From NCBI RefSeq assembly GCF_000153405.2, contig NC_020802.1, positions 2,003,883 through 2,067,882 on the forward strand: a stretch of DNA of 64,000 nucleotides. The letters run 5' to 3'. The notes under the pieces were generated by a model. That model saw nothing but the letters and a program-made list of their open reading frames with translations. It did not search any database and had not been told where the DNA came from. This document shows positions 1 through 10,431 of the stretch, piece by piece. The translations under genes were made by a program, and so were the position numbers. Numbering within the stretch: position 1 is the first letter of the stretch; each line of letters begins with the position of its first letter. Source of the DNA: Psychromonas sp. CNPT3 (GTDB taxonomy: Bacteria; Pseudomonadota; Gammaproteobacteria; Enterobacterales; Psychromonadaceae).

Positions 1-1
1 C

Positions 2-510
2 AAATATGCTCTTAAAATTGAAGCCTGCTTTAGAAAAAAAACGTAAAGTAGCGCATGGATGAAATTGATATAAAAGTGAAAGGATAAGTAGATCTATTAC
101 TATAGAGTCGTCGATAAATACGGTTCTATTGTTGACTTTTACTTGAGTTAAAGCACTAATGATAGGATGCACACGCCTTTTCTAAAAAAACATTTAGCGT
201 AGTGATTTACCCTGTAAGATTGCCTTTAATAAAAGTGCCACTAATGCAACTGCGCGGGATACGATCAATATTCGTCTTTTGTAGGTGAATACATGTTATG
301 TATAATCAAAGTCTTGGCGGTTAAATACCTAATAATATTGTCGAACAAAGCCATCTAAAATTGAAAAGTAAAATGCATCCATGTTTAGGATAGGAGTCAT
401 AGGTAGGCGCAGAGTCAACTATATACTGTGTTAAAGTATGCGCCATGATCGAAACCGGGCAGATGACCGATTCTGACGGAATGACGTCGTGGATCAGTTT
501 TATGCTCTCG
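2..510 (+). pseudogene. IS6-family transposase remnant, truncated by window start
   Basis: No open frame survives. Reading the plus strand across frames gives pieces typical of IS6/IS26 DDE transposases in the right order: a stretch ending RMDEIDIKVKG, then (shifted) YYYRVVDKYGSIVDFYLS, later NIVEQSHLKLKSKMHPCLG and a tail containing CAMIETGQ. Stops and frameshifts separate them. The element begins before the window, so its left end cannot be seen. Family assignment rests on the DE(T)YIKVKG / RAVDKYG / NIVEQDHR-like motifs recalled from IS6 proteins. It is certainly not functional. Together with the IS3 relic downstream it brackets the orphan hcp gene. Confidence 0.65.
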
Positions 511-887
511 TCACATAATTGTATCTGAAGAAAAATCCCCCTTTAATTTAAAGGGTATTGTTTACGTTTTCGACAAAACTAAAATCATCTACATCACAAA
601 ATAATTCCACTAAATTATTCATCTGCCCACTTTTTTTACTTTAAAATCGTTTCTGATAGAAAGATCTGATCGTTAGGTGGAGATTTAGTTCAATTTTCAA
701 GTTAGTTATTTATTTCAAGCTCGCATTAAGCGAAATACTGCCTAACTAGGCTATAACTCGCCCAATAATCAAGCGAAATAACACCCAAAATAAAGTTTTA
801 AAATTAAATGCGATTAAAAACATAGCATTAAAAGAATGGTGTAAATATTGCAATCTAATGTTCACACTCATAAAAAGGAAATAAAAA
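511..887. other. Intergenic region upstream of hcp
   Basis: AT-rich spacer without a credible gene. A small hairpin (CCCTTT, 5-nt loop, AAAGGG) lies near 539-555. A Shine-Dalgarno-like AAAAAGGAAA precedes the hcp start at about 873-882. No other feature is recognised. Confidence 0.4.
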
Positions 888-1406
888 ATGCCAACTCCTT
901 GCTATATTTCAATCGAAGGTAAAACTCAGGGTAATATTACTGCGGGTTCATTTACATCTGACTCTGTCGGTAATATTTATGTCGAAGGTCATGAAGATGA
1001 GATGTTAGTGCAAGCATTTGATCATATTGTAACTGTACCAACAGATCCTCAATCCGGTCAACCTTCGGGTCAACGCATCCACAAACCATTCAAATTTACT
1101 GTCGCATTAAATAAATCAGTCCCATTGATGTATAACGCATTGGCGTCTGGTGAAATGTTGCCAAAAATAGATCTTAAATGGTATAGAACATCAGTTGAAG
1201 GTAAACAAGAACATTTCTTTTCAACTATATTAACAGATGCAACAATTATCGACATAAACTGTCAAATGCCCCATTGTCAAGATGTAACAAAAGCTGATTT
1301 CACCCAACTTATAACTGTTTCTGTATCATATCGAGCCATTAATTGGGATCATAAAATATCAGGAACATCTGGATCTGACGATTGGCGCAAACCTATATCT
1401 GCATGA
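888..1406 (+). CDS. hcp: Hcp family type VI secretion tube protein (orphan)
   Basis: Hcp forms stacked hexameric rings that make the inner tube of type VI secretion systems and is exported with effectors. The 172-residue product has the usual Hcp length. It begins with the typical MPTPCYISIEGKTQG strand and contains VEGHEDEMLVQAFDH and a HKPFKFTVALNKS-like segment, followed by the late YRAINWDH region of Hcp1-type proteins. An AAGGA-type ribosome site sits just upstream of the ATG. No other type VI gene (vgrG, tss) is in the window, and the flanks are IS remnants. It may be an auxiliary hcp that travels with an effector elsewhere or a leftover of a lost cluster. Family call is firm; its use in a live system is unknown. 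Confidence 0.93.
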   Translation: MPTPCYISIEGKTQGNITAGSFTSDSVGNIYVEGHEDEMLVQAFDHIVTVPTDPQSGQPSGQRIHKPFKFTVALNKSVPLMYNALASGEMLPKIDLKWYRTSVEGKQEHFFSTILTDATIIDINCQMPHCQDVTKADFTQLITVSVSYRAINWDHKISGTSGSDDWRKPISA

Positions 1407-1448
1407 TCTGACATTTAACTTTAATATAGATACATATGAAGTTAGATG

Positions 1449-1486
1449 AAAATGTTGTCAACTTAGTAACAAGTTGACAACATTTT
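1449..1486. terminator. Perfect hairpin after hcp
   Basis: A 16-bp perfect inverted repeat (AAAATGTTGTCAACTT and its complement) with the 6-nt loop AGTAAC lies 43 bases after the hcp stop. The arms begin with A4 and end with T4, so it could stop transcription in both directions. Confidence 0.8.
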
Positions 1487-1496
1487 GATCAACTCC

Positions 1497-2416
1497 ACCC
1501 GGCCACCTGACTTTATAAATTTTCATAGTTAATCGGCGTTAAATCACCGAATGTTGTATGCAGTCGCTCATGGTTGTAATAACGTATCTATTTTCAACAT
1601 CCTTCTTCATCATTTCACGTGTTAAGTGAACTATATTTAATCACCATTAAAACTTTAAACTCCCAAAAAATGTTCTACCACCGTGTTATTTAAACAAGCG
1701 CAGATGCTACTCATGGAAGCCATTATTTTTATACTTATTCAGTAAACGGTTAAATTACTCGCTCGTATATTAAGAGCCTCAATCACGATGGAACATTAAT
1801 TTTTCTTTAGGTTGCCTGATATTAATCGCTATTTGTAATGCTCGTTCAACTAAATCAACGGTCATTCTTTCGAAATAGTCCCACCTAGACCCAGCGAGAA
1901 TATAAGTCCATGACGATGAAAATACATCCAACCTTGGTTTGTTCTTAAATAAGTGACATCACCAAGCCAAATGAGGTTTACCTGCTTGGGATTAAACGGC
2001 TGGTTTAATCGGTTATCAGCCACACTATCGCTGTGTTTACGCTTTGTTGTAACTTTATAAGCTTGGCGTTGTGTGACTATATATTTTAATTTACGCATGG
2101 CACTCCATGTACGGTAGCGCCCAACACGAAAGCCTATTTTTATTAAGTTCTTACTTATTTGACGAGAGCTAAATTACCATGACTGCGTTTAGACAACTGT
2201 CGTTGCGGAGCGATATATATTTAGCGCTTCTTCACTGATGATTTTGGCTGGACATTCAAGCCAACCATAAAATGTACTACGGCTCACTTGTAGTACATTA
2301 CCAAGTAGTTTTATAATATATTTAGAGTGGCTTCCTGAATGCAATAATTTTGTTCATTAAGTAATACTAATGTTTCAGTTTTAAATTCTCTGCTATAAGT
2401 TTTTTCTTCATATTCA
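1497..2416 (-). pseudogene. IS3-family OrfB transposase remnant
   Basis: Minus-strand translation gives scattered OrfB pieces: STFYGWLECPAK near the N-terminus, a 1862-2098 stretch with NLIWLGDVTYLRTNQGWMYF (the first catalytic Asp region of the rve/DDE domain), and the C-terminal RYYNHERLHTTFGDLTPINY typical of IS3 OrfB. The frame is broken by several stops and shifts and the central catalytic part is missing, so it is dead. It reads toward hcp. Assignment to IS3 family is well supported by the order of these motifs; the subgroup cannot be stated. Confidence 0.8.
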
Positions 2417-2470
2417 CCTCGATAATGGATAGTATTAGCCAAATAAATTCAAATTAAAGACCTAGCCCTC
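2417..2470. mobile_element. Probable terminal region of the IS3-type element
   Basis: The stretch 2434-2468 reads ATTAGCCAAATAAATTC, then AAATTAAAGACCTAGCCC, just upstream of the decayed orfA/orfB start. Very similar strings recur at 18593-18627 and 18654-18695 without a transposase, which suggests they are the ends of one IS type. Confidence 0.5.
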
Positions 2471-3630
<1,160 letters not shown>

Positions 3631-3657
3631 AACAGACCAAGGTTTAGTTGGTCTGTT
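3631..3657 (-). terminator. Terminator of the chemoreceptor gene
   Basis: A 10-bp perfect stem (AACAGACCAA / TTGGTCTGTT) with a 7-nt loop is followed on the minus strand by a run of T. It lies 30 bases beyond the stop of the minus-strand chemoreceptor. Confidence 0.85.
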
Positions 3658-3686
3658 CATGACAATAAATAACACTATACCAATAC

Positions 3687-5708
3687 TTACAATTTAAAAC
3701 CTTTAACGATTTTTGACAGTTTACCTGCAAAAGATTTCATCTCAATGGACTTATCTGTTACGGCGGCTGAAATAGTAGCGGTCTCGGTGGATGAATTGGT
3801 GATATCCGTGACATCTTTCGCCATCACTTTCACGGTAGCCGATTGCTGCTCTGCGGTGGAAGCAATAGATTCGATCATGTTATTTAGCTGATTTAATTCT
3901 TCAACAATTAAATTTAATGATTCACCGGCTTGCTTGGCTTGAACCACACTGCGGCTTGCTTGGTCGGTACCTAACGCCATTTGTTCTACCACATCCTTAG
4001 TAACCTGCTGGATCGCACCAACCGAATTGGATACTTGCTGAGTCGCTTGGGTTGTTTTAGCAGCTAAATTTCTAACTTCATCGGCGACGACCGCAAAGCC
4101 ACGACCCGCTTCTCCCGCTCGAGCAGCTTCAATGGCGGCATTTAATGCCAGTAAATTAGTTTGCTCGGCAATACTGGTGATCACAGTAATTATTTCACCA
4201 ATCTCATTACTTTGCTGACCTAATTTATTAACGCTTTCAGAGGCAGAGTTAATTGAATTAGCCAACTCAGTGATCTCTTTAGCGGTTTCTTTGACTATCT
4301 CTCCGCCTTTATCGGCTAAGGAAGACGATTCCTGAGAACGGGCAAATGCAGAGGCACTTTGTCTGGCAACATCATCAGCGGTGACGCTCATTTCTTGGAT
4401 AGACTCCGCTAACATAATCGACTTGTCCTTTTGCTCAATAATTTTAAGCGAAGATTCACTACTAATGTTTTCAACATCAACGGCAGAATGATTGACCGAA
4501 TCTGCAACGTCTCGAACATTCGATAAAATGCTATTCAAAGAGAGGCTCATTTTATTGATCGCGGTCGCTAATTTACTCACTTCATCATTGTTATTGTCGA
4601 GTATTTCCGGTGAGGTTAGATCGCCGGCACCAATTTTATCTGCCACTTCTAAAACCAATTTGATACGCACTAAGCGATGCTCAATGGTTCGAGCAATAAT
4701 GAAGGCTATCAACATCCCGAAAATAACCGAGATTGGCGTTGCTATTTGCAACATTTGTACCAGTGTTGAAATGTTAAAATAGGTTTCTTCAAGTGCATCG
4801 GTCGCGTCTTTTTTCTCTTCAAGTGCTGACTGATCTAGTATTTTTTCAACCTGAGAAAATACTTCATGCTCCAATCTATCTATCGCGAGCAGAGCGAGTA
4901 CTTTGCCCTCTGGATCATAACCCGTAAATACCGCATCGGCACTTTTCATAATATGATGATACAATTTTTCAATTTTTTTGAGGTTGAGACGCTCTTGTGG
5001 TTTTTGTTCAAGTGGCTTGAGTTTATTAAAGTAAAAAAGGAAAGAGGCAGCGTCTTTGTTAAAAGCTTCTATTTTGCTTTTATCTCCTTGGATATAACCA
5101 TTAATTGACGCTAACATATCGCCTGATTCATCAATTAATTCCAAATAATAACGCAATCCTGGTAAGTCATCATTCAATGATTCCTGTAAATCTGTCGATC
5201 TTAATGCATCATTAAATTCTTCTACTTTTAGTTTGTCTAGTAATGTTTCTAACTCATGCCCTGTTGTTTCTTCCAGCTCTTTAACTAATGCAAAAGCCCA
5301 ACGTTCTTTATCGGGATCATACTTATTAAAAATTTGTTGATGAACTTGCTCGGAATAACCTGCAACGGTGGAGTGAATGAGTGCCATCTTTTCACGATCT
5401 TCACTGTTAGAAGATTCGAGTGGTATAAGCTCCTTTAAATAATCAGTGAATTCCTTATAATTATCGTCAAACTCACTGACTTCCTCCGCTTCACCGGTAA
5501 GATATTCCAGCGCATTAGATTGCATATCACCAATTTCATCAAGTAATTGCAAGTATAAAATAACACTGGGCACGTCATCATCTTTAATGACACTTGTTGT
5601 TGTTAAAATATCTTTGCTTGATTGATTTACATACAAACTCATGGATATCATAGTTAAAATCAAAACACTAAATCCAGCGTAAATAAGTTGTGAAATACTT
5701 AGTTTCAT
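3687..5708 (-). CDS. Methyl-accepting chemotaxis protein with duplicated helical sensor
   Basis: Transmembrane chemoreceptor of 673 residues that would signal through CheW/CheA. Membrane segments lie at about residues 8-28 and 316-340, followed by a HAMP region and a signalling coiled coil whose tip is complete ([22 protein letters not shown] and [15 protein letters not shown]). The periplasmic part shows an internal repeat. A module starting [19 protein letters not shown], with later [10 protein letters not shown], recurs as [19 protein letters not shown], with later [10 protein letters not shown]. This fits a bimodular helical (HBM-like) sensor. There is no C-terminal NWETF-type pentapeptide. 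It stands alone with its own terminator. Ligand unknown. Confidence 0.93.
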   Translation of the reverse strand: MKLSISQLIYAGFSVLILTMISMSLYVNQSSKDILTTTSVIKDDDVPSVILYLQLLDEIGDMQSNALEYLTGEAEEVSEFDDNYKEFTDYLKELIPLESSNSEDREKMALIHSTVAGYSEQVHQQIFNKYDPDKERWAFALVKELEETTGHELETLLDKLKVEEFNDALRSTDLQESLNDDLPGLRYYLELIDESGDMLASINGYIQGDKSKIEAFNKDAASFLFYFNKLKPLEQKPQERLNLKKIEKLYHHIMKSADAVFTGYDPEGKVLALLAIDRLEHEVFSQVEKILDQSALEEKKDATDALEETYFNISTLVQMLQIATPISVIFGMLIAFIIARTIEHRLVRIKLVLEVADKIGAGDLTSPEILDNNNDEVSKLATAINKMSLSLNSILSNVRDVADSVNHSAVDVENISSESSLKIIEQKDKSIMLAESIQEMSVTADDVARQSASAFARSQESSSLADKGGEIVKETAKEITELANSINSASESVNKLGQQSNEIGEIITVITSIAEQTNLLALNAAIEAARAGEAGRGFAVVADEVRNLAAKTTQATQQVSNSVGAIQQVTKDVVEQMALGTDQASRSVVQAKQAGESLNLIVEELNQLNNMIESIASTAEQQSATVKVMAKDVTDITNSSTETATISAAVTDKSIEMKSFAGKLSKIVKGFKL

Positions 5709-6101
5709 AATGGTATTTATTCCTTTCTACATAATCGACAATTTTTAAAGTGTAGGATAAAAATACAGTTTATGTTTACTTTGTTCTGCTTTTTACCGTG
5801 CATGATTACATGCTTGATATATCCAAGTATTATTTAAGAGATTTAATGATAGATCGATGAGAGTTCAAAAGGTAAATATCAACGATAAGCGTTTTAAATT
5901 TACTGTTCAACGCACGCCATTCGTTGATACAAAAGAGACATTAAACCCACATGAAATACTGCTTGCTGCGCGGTCCAAACAACACTATTAGCATAGACGT
6001 GTAAACACAGGGATTTTGCACCGCCGTAAATTTCACTAACTTAACCGACGATAAATGCGCTAAAATAGTCGACTATTCTTAGCTTTGAGGCCTATATATT
6101 A
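5709..6101. other. Divergent promoter region between chemoreceptor and helicase
   Basis: A 393-bp spacer between divergent genes. It must hold both promoters, but no single box stands out. A long leader is common upstream of cold-induced helicases; that is inference here. Confidence 0.35.
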
Positions 6102-7397
6102 ATGAGCAACATCACAACACCAACCAACTTCACCGAACTTGGTCTTATTCAACCCTTGTTAGCTCGATTAACAGAGCTGGAATATCAGCAGCCAACGCCC
6201 ATTCAAGCGCAAGCTATCCCAAGTATTTTACGTGGACATGACTTAATTGCAGGGGCCAATACTGGCTCGGGTAAAACGGCGACGTTTGCACTACCACTAT
6301 TACAGCATATTTTTGAGCAACAGCAGGCTCAAAAAAACGTAAGTAATAGTCGCGAAAAAGGCAACTATGTGACAAGCCTAATTTTGGTACCGACCCGCGA
6401 ACTCGCCAAGCAAGTTGCAGACAGCATTAAATCTTATGCGGTACATTTTAACGGCGCGATTAAAACAGTGGCGGTTTTTGGTGGTGTATCCGCAAACACT
6501 CAAATGCTGGCATTACGCGGTGGCACTGACATTTTGGTTGCAACACCGGGCCGATTACTCGATTTAATTTCAAGCAATGCCATTAAACTCGATAGAGTTC
6601 AATGCTTGGTGCTTGATGAAGCCGATCGCATGTTAAGCCTAGGCTTTACTGACGAACTATCTGCTTTATTAGCCTTGCTACCAAAGAAAAAGCAAACCTT
6701 ATTGTTTTCAGCGACATTTCCTGAACAAGTGCAGGCATTAACGCAAGAGTTACTCAATGAACCGGTTGAAATACAATTACAAAGTGCGGATGCTAGCACC
6801 TTAGTACAGCGGGTTTTCACCGTTAACAAAGGACAAAAAACAGCGTTGTTAGCGCACTTGATTAAACACCATCAATGGCGACAAGCGCTTATTTTTGTCA
6901 ATGCCAAAAGGAACTGTGATCACCTCGCTGAAAAACTGTCTAAGCGTGGCATTACCGCCGAAGTATTTCATGGCGCTAAAGGTCAAGGTGCTCGTGATCG
7001 TGTGCTTGAGTCCTTTAAAGCTGGCGAGATCAATGTGTTAATTGCTACTGATATCGCAGCCCGAGGCCTAGATATCGAAAAACTACCCGTTGTGATCAAC
7101 TTTGACTTACCAAGAAGTCCATCAGACTATATGCATCGTATTGGACGAAGTGGCCGTGCTGGTGAAGTTGGTTTAGCATTATCGCTGATTGATCATGAAG
7201 ATTATCATCATTTTAAAATCATCGAAAAGAAGAATAAAATCAGGCTTGAACGTGAACAAGTAGCTGGGTTTGAATTGACAGAAAATGATGCATTAATTAC
7301 CACAGAAAAACCGATGGCAAAACCTGAAGGCAGTGGTAAGAAAAAGCGTAAAAACAAACCGACAATCAATGCCGATATCTGGTTGAGAAATTCTTAA
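6102..7397 (+). CDS. DEAD-box ATP-dependent RNA helicase (RhlE-like)
   Basis: Unwinds structured RNA using ATP; such enzymes act in ribosome assembly and mRNA turnover, often needed in the cold. The 431-residue protein shows the full motif set in order: Q motif PTPIQAQAIP (31-40), Walker A GANTGSGKTA (51-60), PTRELAKQ, TPGRLLD, DEAD (about 172), SATF, then the second RecA domain with ATDIAARGLDIEKLPVVINF and HRIGRSGRAG. The C-terminus ends in a lysine-rich tail (GSGKKKRKNKP) that may bind RNA. Single gene with its own terminator. RhlE is the nearest of the E. coli paralogues by layout; the exact orthologue is not settled. Confidence 0.93.
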   Translation: MSNITTPTNFTELGLIQPLLARLTELEYQQPTPIQAQAIPSILRGHDLIAGANTGSGKTATFALPLLQHIFEQQQAQKNVSNSREKGNYVTSLILVPTRELAKQVADSIKSYAVHFNGAIKTVAVFGGVSANTQMLALRGGTDILVATPGRLLDLISSNAIKLDRVQCLVLDEADRMLSLGFTDELSALLALLPKKKQTLLFSATFPEQVQALTQELLNEPVEIQLQSADASTLVQRVFTVNKGQKTALLAHLIKHHQWRQALIFVNAKRNCDHLAEKLSKRGITAEVFHGAKGQGARDRVLESFKAGEINVLIATDIAARGLDIEKLPVVINFDLPRSPSDYMHRIGRSGRAGEVGLALSLIDHEDYHHFKIIEKKNKIRLEREQVAGFELTENDALITTEKPMAKPEGSGKKKRKNKPTINADIWLRNS

Positions 7398-7430
7398 CTT
7401 GAATAAGAAGTGAGCTGGTTTTTACGATAT

Positions 7431-7464
7431 ACACTCAGGAGCCTTACGTTTTCTGGGTGTTTTT
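7431..7464 (+). terminator. Terminator of the helicase gene
   Basis: An 8-bp stem (ACACTCAG / CTGGGTGT with one G-T pair), a 14-nt loop and then TTTT lie 34 bases after the helicase stop codon. Confidence 0.7.
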
Positions 7465-7665
7465 CATATTAATGATCAGTTCAGGTGTGTTTGGACTTGA
7501 CCAGAATACGATTAAATAATGTTGTTATATTATGTAAAAATTTGAGTTCCAGATCCCGAAGTTCGCACTTAACAACTGTTGGGCATAAAAAAACTCGACT
7601 AATATTGTCCAACTTTAAGGGATCTTTTCATAATCGAGGCTTTTCGAACTAAGTGCTATTTTTAC

Positions 7666-8193
7666 TCAAATCGCCTTTTTTCTTCTGAAGAAAACGATCC
7701 CAATCAAGCCAAACCCGAGTAATACAATGGATACTGGCTCTGCTACAGTGGCTACAACGGATACATTATCGTACTGGATCGTACCAGAATCAAAGCTCGT
7801 GTACGCTAATAACCCAAACTCTGTCAGATTGCTCGTCGCAATAAAAGATCCTACGACTGTTGTCGGGATCAAATCTGCAGGCCCCGTATTGAACGCGGAA
7901 TGAACGCCATCAATCGAAAACCCGGCAGTGTTATTATTGCCATTTGTAAACCAGTCAAATGAAAAGTTGTAAAGTACTCCACTTACCGTTGTTAAATTTT
8001 GATAGAGAGATCCGACGGAGTAATTATTATAAATATAAGCCGTACCGGGATAATAGGATTGAACACCACAAGAAGATCCCGCCTCACAAGTCCAACCGTT
8101 GATATTTGTGTCGAACTGCCCGTTGCTAATGATGTTCGCCCTTGCTCCTAGGGATAAAAAAATAATAAAAACTAAAATAGTAAATTTTGTCAT
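7666..8193 (-). CDS. PEP-CTERM-like exported protein
   Basis: A 175-residue secreted protein of unknown role. An N-terminal signal peptide (about residues 1-19, ending ARA) is followed by a beta-rich, Asn/Ser/Thr-rich body typical of this group (GWTCEAGSSCG, two Cys). The C-terminus has the sorting signal: VAEPVSIVLLGFGLIGIVFF, then RRKK, which is the PEP-type motif (AEP here), a transmembrane helix and basic residues. In known systems such tails are processed by an exosortase and the proteins end up in extracellular matrix; no exosortase gene lies in this window. Ribosome site GGAG is 8 bases before the ATG. Stand-alone gene. Confidence 0.8.
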   Translation of the reverse strand: MTKFTILVFIIFLSLGARANIISNGQFDTNINGWTCEAGSSCGVQSYYPGTAYIYNNYSVGSLYQNLTTVSGVLYNFSFDWFTNGNNNTAGFSIDGVHSAFNTGPADLIPTTVVGSFIATSNLTEFGLLAYTSFDSGTIQYDNVSVVATVAEPVSIVLLGFGLIGIVFFRRKKAI

Positions 8194-8216
8194 AACAGTA
8201 ACTCCCTAATTGAATG

Positions 8217-8246
8217 AAAATAACCATAACCATAACCATAACATTG
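8217..8246. repeat. Short tandem repeat ATAACC
   Basis: The hexamer ATAACC is repeated in direct tandem three to four times in the leader between the PEP-CTERM gene and the siderophore operon. It could vary by slippage; no function is evident. Confidence 0.6.
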
Positions 8247-8598
8247 CAATTATAAAGCCAAAATAAACAACCGATTAAATAACAGTTGCTTACAATAGTT
8301 CTTCGTAACGACCATTAGCATTAAAATGGGATATGTAAAGTTTTCCGACACATATGAGTCAGCTTAAAACGACCATAAATGAGGCATCAATTTTCCGGTT
8401 TTTTTACGATGTTTATGATTAAAAATCAGGTTTTTCCATGCCTATCTAGCGGGGTAATGCACATTAAAAACAACGTAAATTACGCCGTTTCATTCTGCAA
8501 GTCTTCGCCAGATAAGCCCTCTATTAAAAGACCTGACTTCACTAAAGCGCTTAGTAAAAGCAACCACTTTTTGTAAACAACAATTATAAGTTTTAATT
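8247..8598. other. Spacer before the siderophore operon
   Basis: About 350 bp without a recognisable gene. The only open frame (65 codons, plus strand from 8379) lacks a ribosome site and family features. The downstream end carries the Fur-box-like sequence listed next. Confidence 0.35.
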
Positions 8599-8617
8599 GC
8601 AAATAATTCTCATTACC
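8599..8617 (+). promoter_or_regulatory. Fur-box-like operator
   Basis: GCAAATAATTCTCATTACC agrees with the 19-bp Fur consensus at about 13 of 19 positions and is followed by a further overlapping ATTATTATGG. It lies 35 bases before the start of an iron-siderophore ABC operon, which supports iron repression. Agreement was counted by eye. Confidence 0.65.
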
Positions 8618-8651
8618 ATTATTATGGTCGATTTTTTTATCTAAGTTGATC

Positions 8652-9428
8652 ATGACGCTACAAATTAAAAATGTGAGTTTTGCCCATAAAAATCAATCTA
8701 ATATTCTTGATGATATTTCTCTCACATTCGAGCGCGGTACTTTTTACGTCATTTTAGGCCAAAATGGCTGTGGTAAAAGCACCCTATTCAATTTGTTAAT
8801 GCGCAATTTACCCCTCACTCAGGGTTCAATTACGATCAACGGTACCGATTTACCTAAATTTTCTCATCAACAACAAGCACAAACTATCTCCGTATTATCC
8901 CAATCTATGACACTACCAGAATATATGACGGTAGCTGAGATGGTGATGCAAGGACGATTTTGCTATCAAAGTTTCTTGTCTCGTTATAGCGCGACCGATC
9001 AAAAGATAGTGAGCCATGCCATGCAACAAATGCAGATCACTGATCTTGCCGATAGAAAACTGTCTGAGATATCAGGAGGACAACAACAACGTGCGCGAAT
9101 GGCCATGCTACTCGCCCAACAAACAGACATCGTGTTGCTTGATGAGCCAACGAGCCATTTGGATTTAAAACATCAATATTTACTCTTAGATATCGCCAAA
9201 GATCTGACAAGACAAGGTAAAATAGTGATCGCCATTTTACATGATATGACGCAAGCAGCCTTGTATGGCGATGAAGTCATTGTATTGTCTCAGCAACAAG
9301 TCTACGCCCAAGGAAGCGCCCAAGCAGTGATAACATCAAAAATGGTAGAAGACGTTTTTGAGGTAAGTACGACTCGCATTGGTAATGACAAGGTAGGCGT
9401 TCATGTCCCAACACACCTTTTCGCCTAA
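8652..9428 (+). CDS. Iron-siderophore ABC transporter, ATP-binding protein
   Basis: ATPase powering import of a ferric siderophore across the inner membrane. The protein has Walker A GQNGCGKST (about 36-44), signature SGGQQQRARMAMLL, Walker B IVLLDEPTSHLDLKHQ and the H-loop LHDMTQA, in the FecE/FepC arrangement. I use the ATG at 8652 (258 aa) because TAAG lies 6 bases upstream; a TTG two codons earlier is also possible. It starts a four-gene operon (ATPase, two permeases, binding protein) behind a Fur-like box, and its end overlaps the first permease by 26 bases. The order resembles Vibrio catechol-siderophore systems, but the ligand cannot be named. Confidence 0.93.
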   Translation: MTLQIKNVSFAHKNQSNILDDISLTFERGTFYVILGQNGCGKSTLFNLLMRNLPLTQGSITINGTDLPKFSHQQQAQTISVLSQSMTLPEYMTVAEMVMQGRFCYQSFLSRYSATDQKIVSHAMQQMQITDLADRKLSEISGGQQQRARMAMLLAQQTDIVLLDEPTSHLDLKHQYLLLDIAKDLTRQGKIVIAILHDMTQAALYGDEVIVLSQQQVYAQGSAQAVITSKMVEDVFEVSTTRIGNDKVGVHVPTHLFA

Positions 9429-10431
9429 TTTTCGGTATTTAAGCGCATTCATCGCGATACTCATCGGCACAATAATTATTGCGTTAATGCATATCAGTGT
9501 GGGCGCAAAACACCTCTCTTGGTCTGAGATATATCAAGCGATATTTTTATTTGATAGTCAGGTTTTCTCTCACCATATTGTGATAAAACAACGTTTACCT
9601 CGTTTTATGGTCGCGATGTGTTGTGGCGCGATGCTCGGACTTTGCGGATTTAAAGCGCAAAAACTATTCCAAAACCCCCTCGTTTCTTCCTCAACATTGG
9701 GCGTTAGTAGTGGCGCTGTGTTTTTTAGTCTCTGCGCGATTTACTTTTTTAACATCTCCGAAGATGATATTTTCATACCCGCTTTTTTAGGTGCGTGTGT
9801 CGCAGGGGCATTCACCTTAGCGATGAGCCAAATGATGAATCGCTCTAGTATTTCAAGAGGCTTACACATTGTGCTGGCAGGCAGTTTAGTCTCTATGCTG
9901 TTCTCCTCTCTGAGCACCTTCTTGATCCAATTAGATCCTTTACAATTTGCAGATATACAAGATTGGCTATTGGGCGACATTAGCCCATCAGATTTTATAG
10001 ACTTACAACGAATCTACCCCATTGCATTACTGACAATGGGCGTTTTACTCGCTCAAGGGCGTTCATTAGACGTGCTTATTTTAGGTGAGAAACAAGCACA
10101 TAGTGCGGGCGTTAATGTGAAACGCACTAAAATAATAACCTTGCTTTGCATCTTCTTACTGGCATCTTTAGTGGTTTCAACGGTTGGCCCTATCGGATTT
10201 ATAGGGCTTGTTGTGCCACATATCAGTAAAATATTTGTGACCCAAGTGGGTGCTAAAGGTGCGTGGCTCTCGATGTTATTAGGTGGCCTGTTATTAACGT
10301 TTGCCGATTTATTAGCACGTATTTTAATCGCCCCTAAAGTGTTAATTGTCGGTGGAGTCAGCGCATGCATCGGTAGCGTTTTCTTTTTATTCTTACTCTA
10401 TTTTATCATTCGAAAAAAGCAAAGCACATGA
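9403..10431 (+). CDS. Iron-siderophore ABC transporter permease 1 (FecCD family)
   Basis: One of two membrane subunits forming the translocation channel. The 342-residue protein has about nine or ten hydrophobic segments and the FecCD landmarks: QRLPRFMVAMCCGAMLGLCG near residue 66, NPLVSSSTLGVSSGA, and the late TVGPIGFIGLVVPHISK loop that contacts the ATPase. Its start overlaps the ATPase gene by 26 bases, and its TGA overlaps the next ATG in an ATGA, so translation is probably coupled. Works with the other three proteins of this operon. Confidence 0.92.
   Translation: MSQHTFSPNFRYLSAFIAILIGTIIIALMHISVGAKHLSWSEIYQAIFLFDSQVFSHHIVIKQRLPRFMVAMCCGAMLGLCGFKAQKLFQNPLVSSSTLGVSSGAVFFSLCAIYFFNISEDDIFIPAFLGACVAGAFTLAMSQMMNRSSISRGLHIVLAGSLVSMLFSSLSTFLIQLDPLQFADIQDWLLGDISPSDFIDLQRIYPIALLTMGVLLAQGRSLDVLILGEKQAHSAGVNVKRTKIITLLCIFLLASLVVSTVGPIGFIGLVVPHISKIFVTQVGAKGAWLSMLLGGLLLTFADLLARILIAPKVLIVGGVSACIGSVFFLFLLYFIIRKKQST

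Noticed and set aside
8379-8576. Open frame of 65 codons before the siderophore operon
   Set aside because: No ribosome site or recognisable feature, and it ends at the Fur-box region; probably chance.
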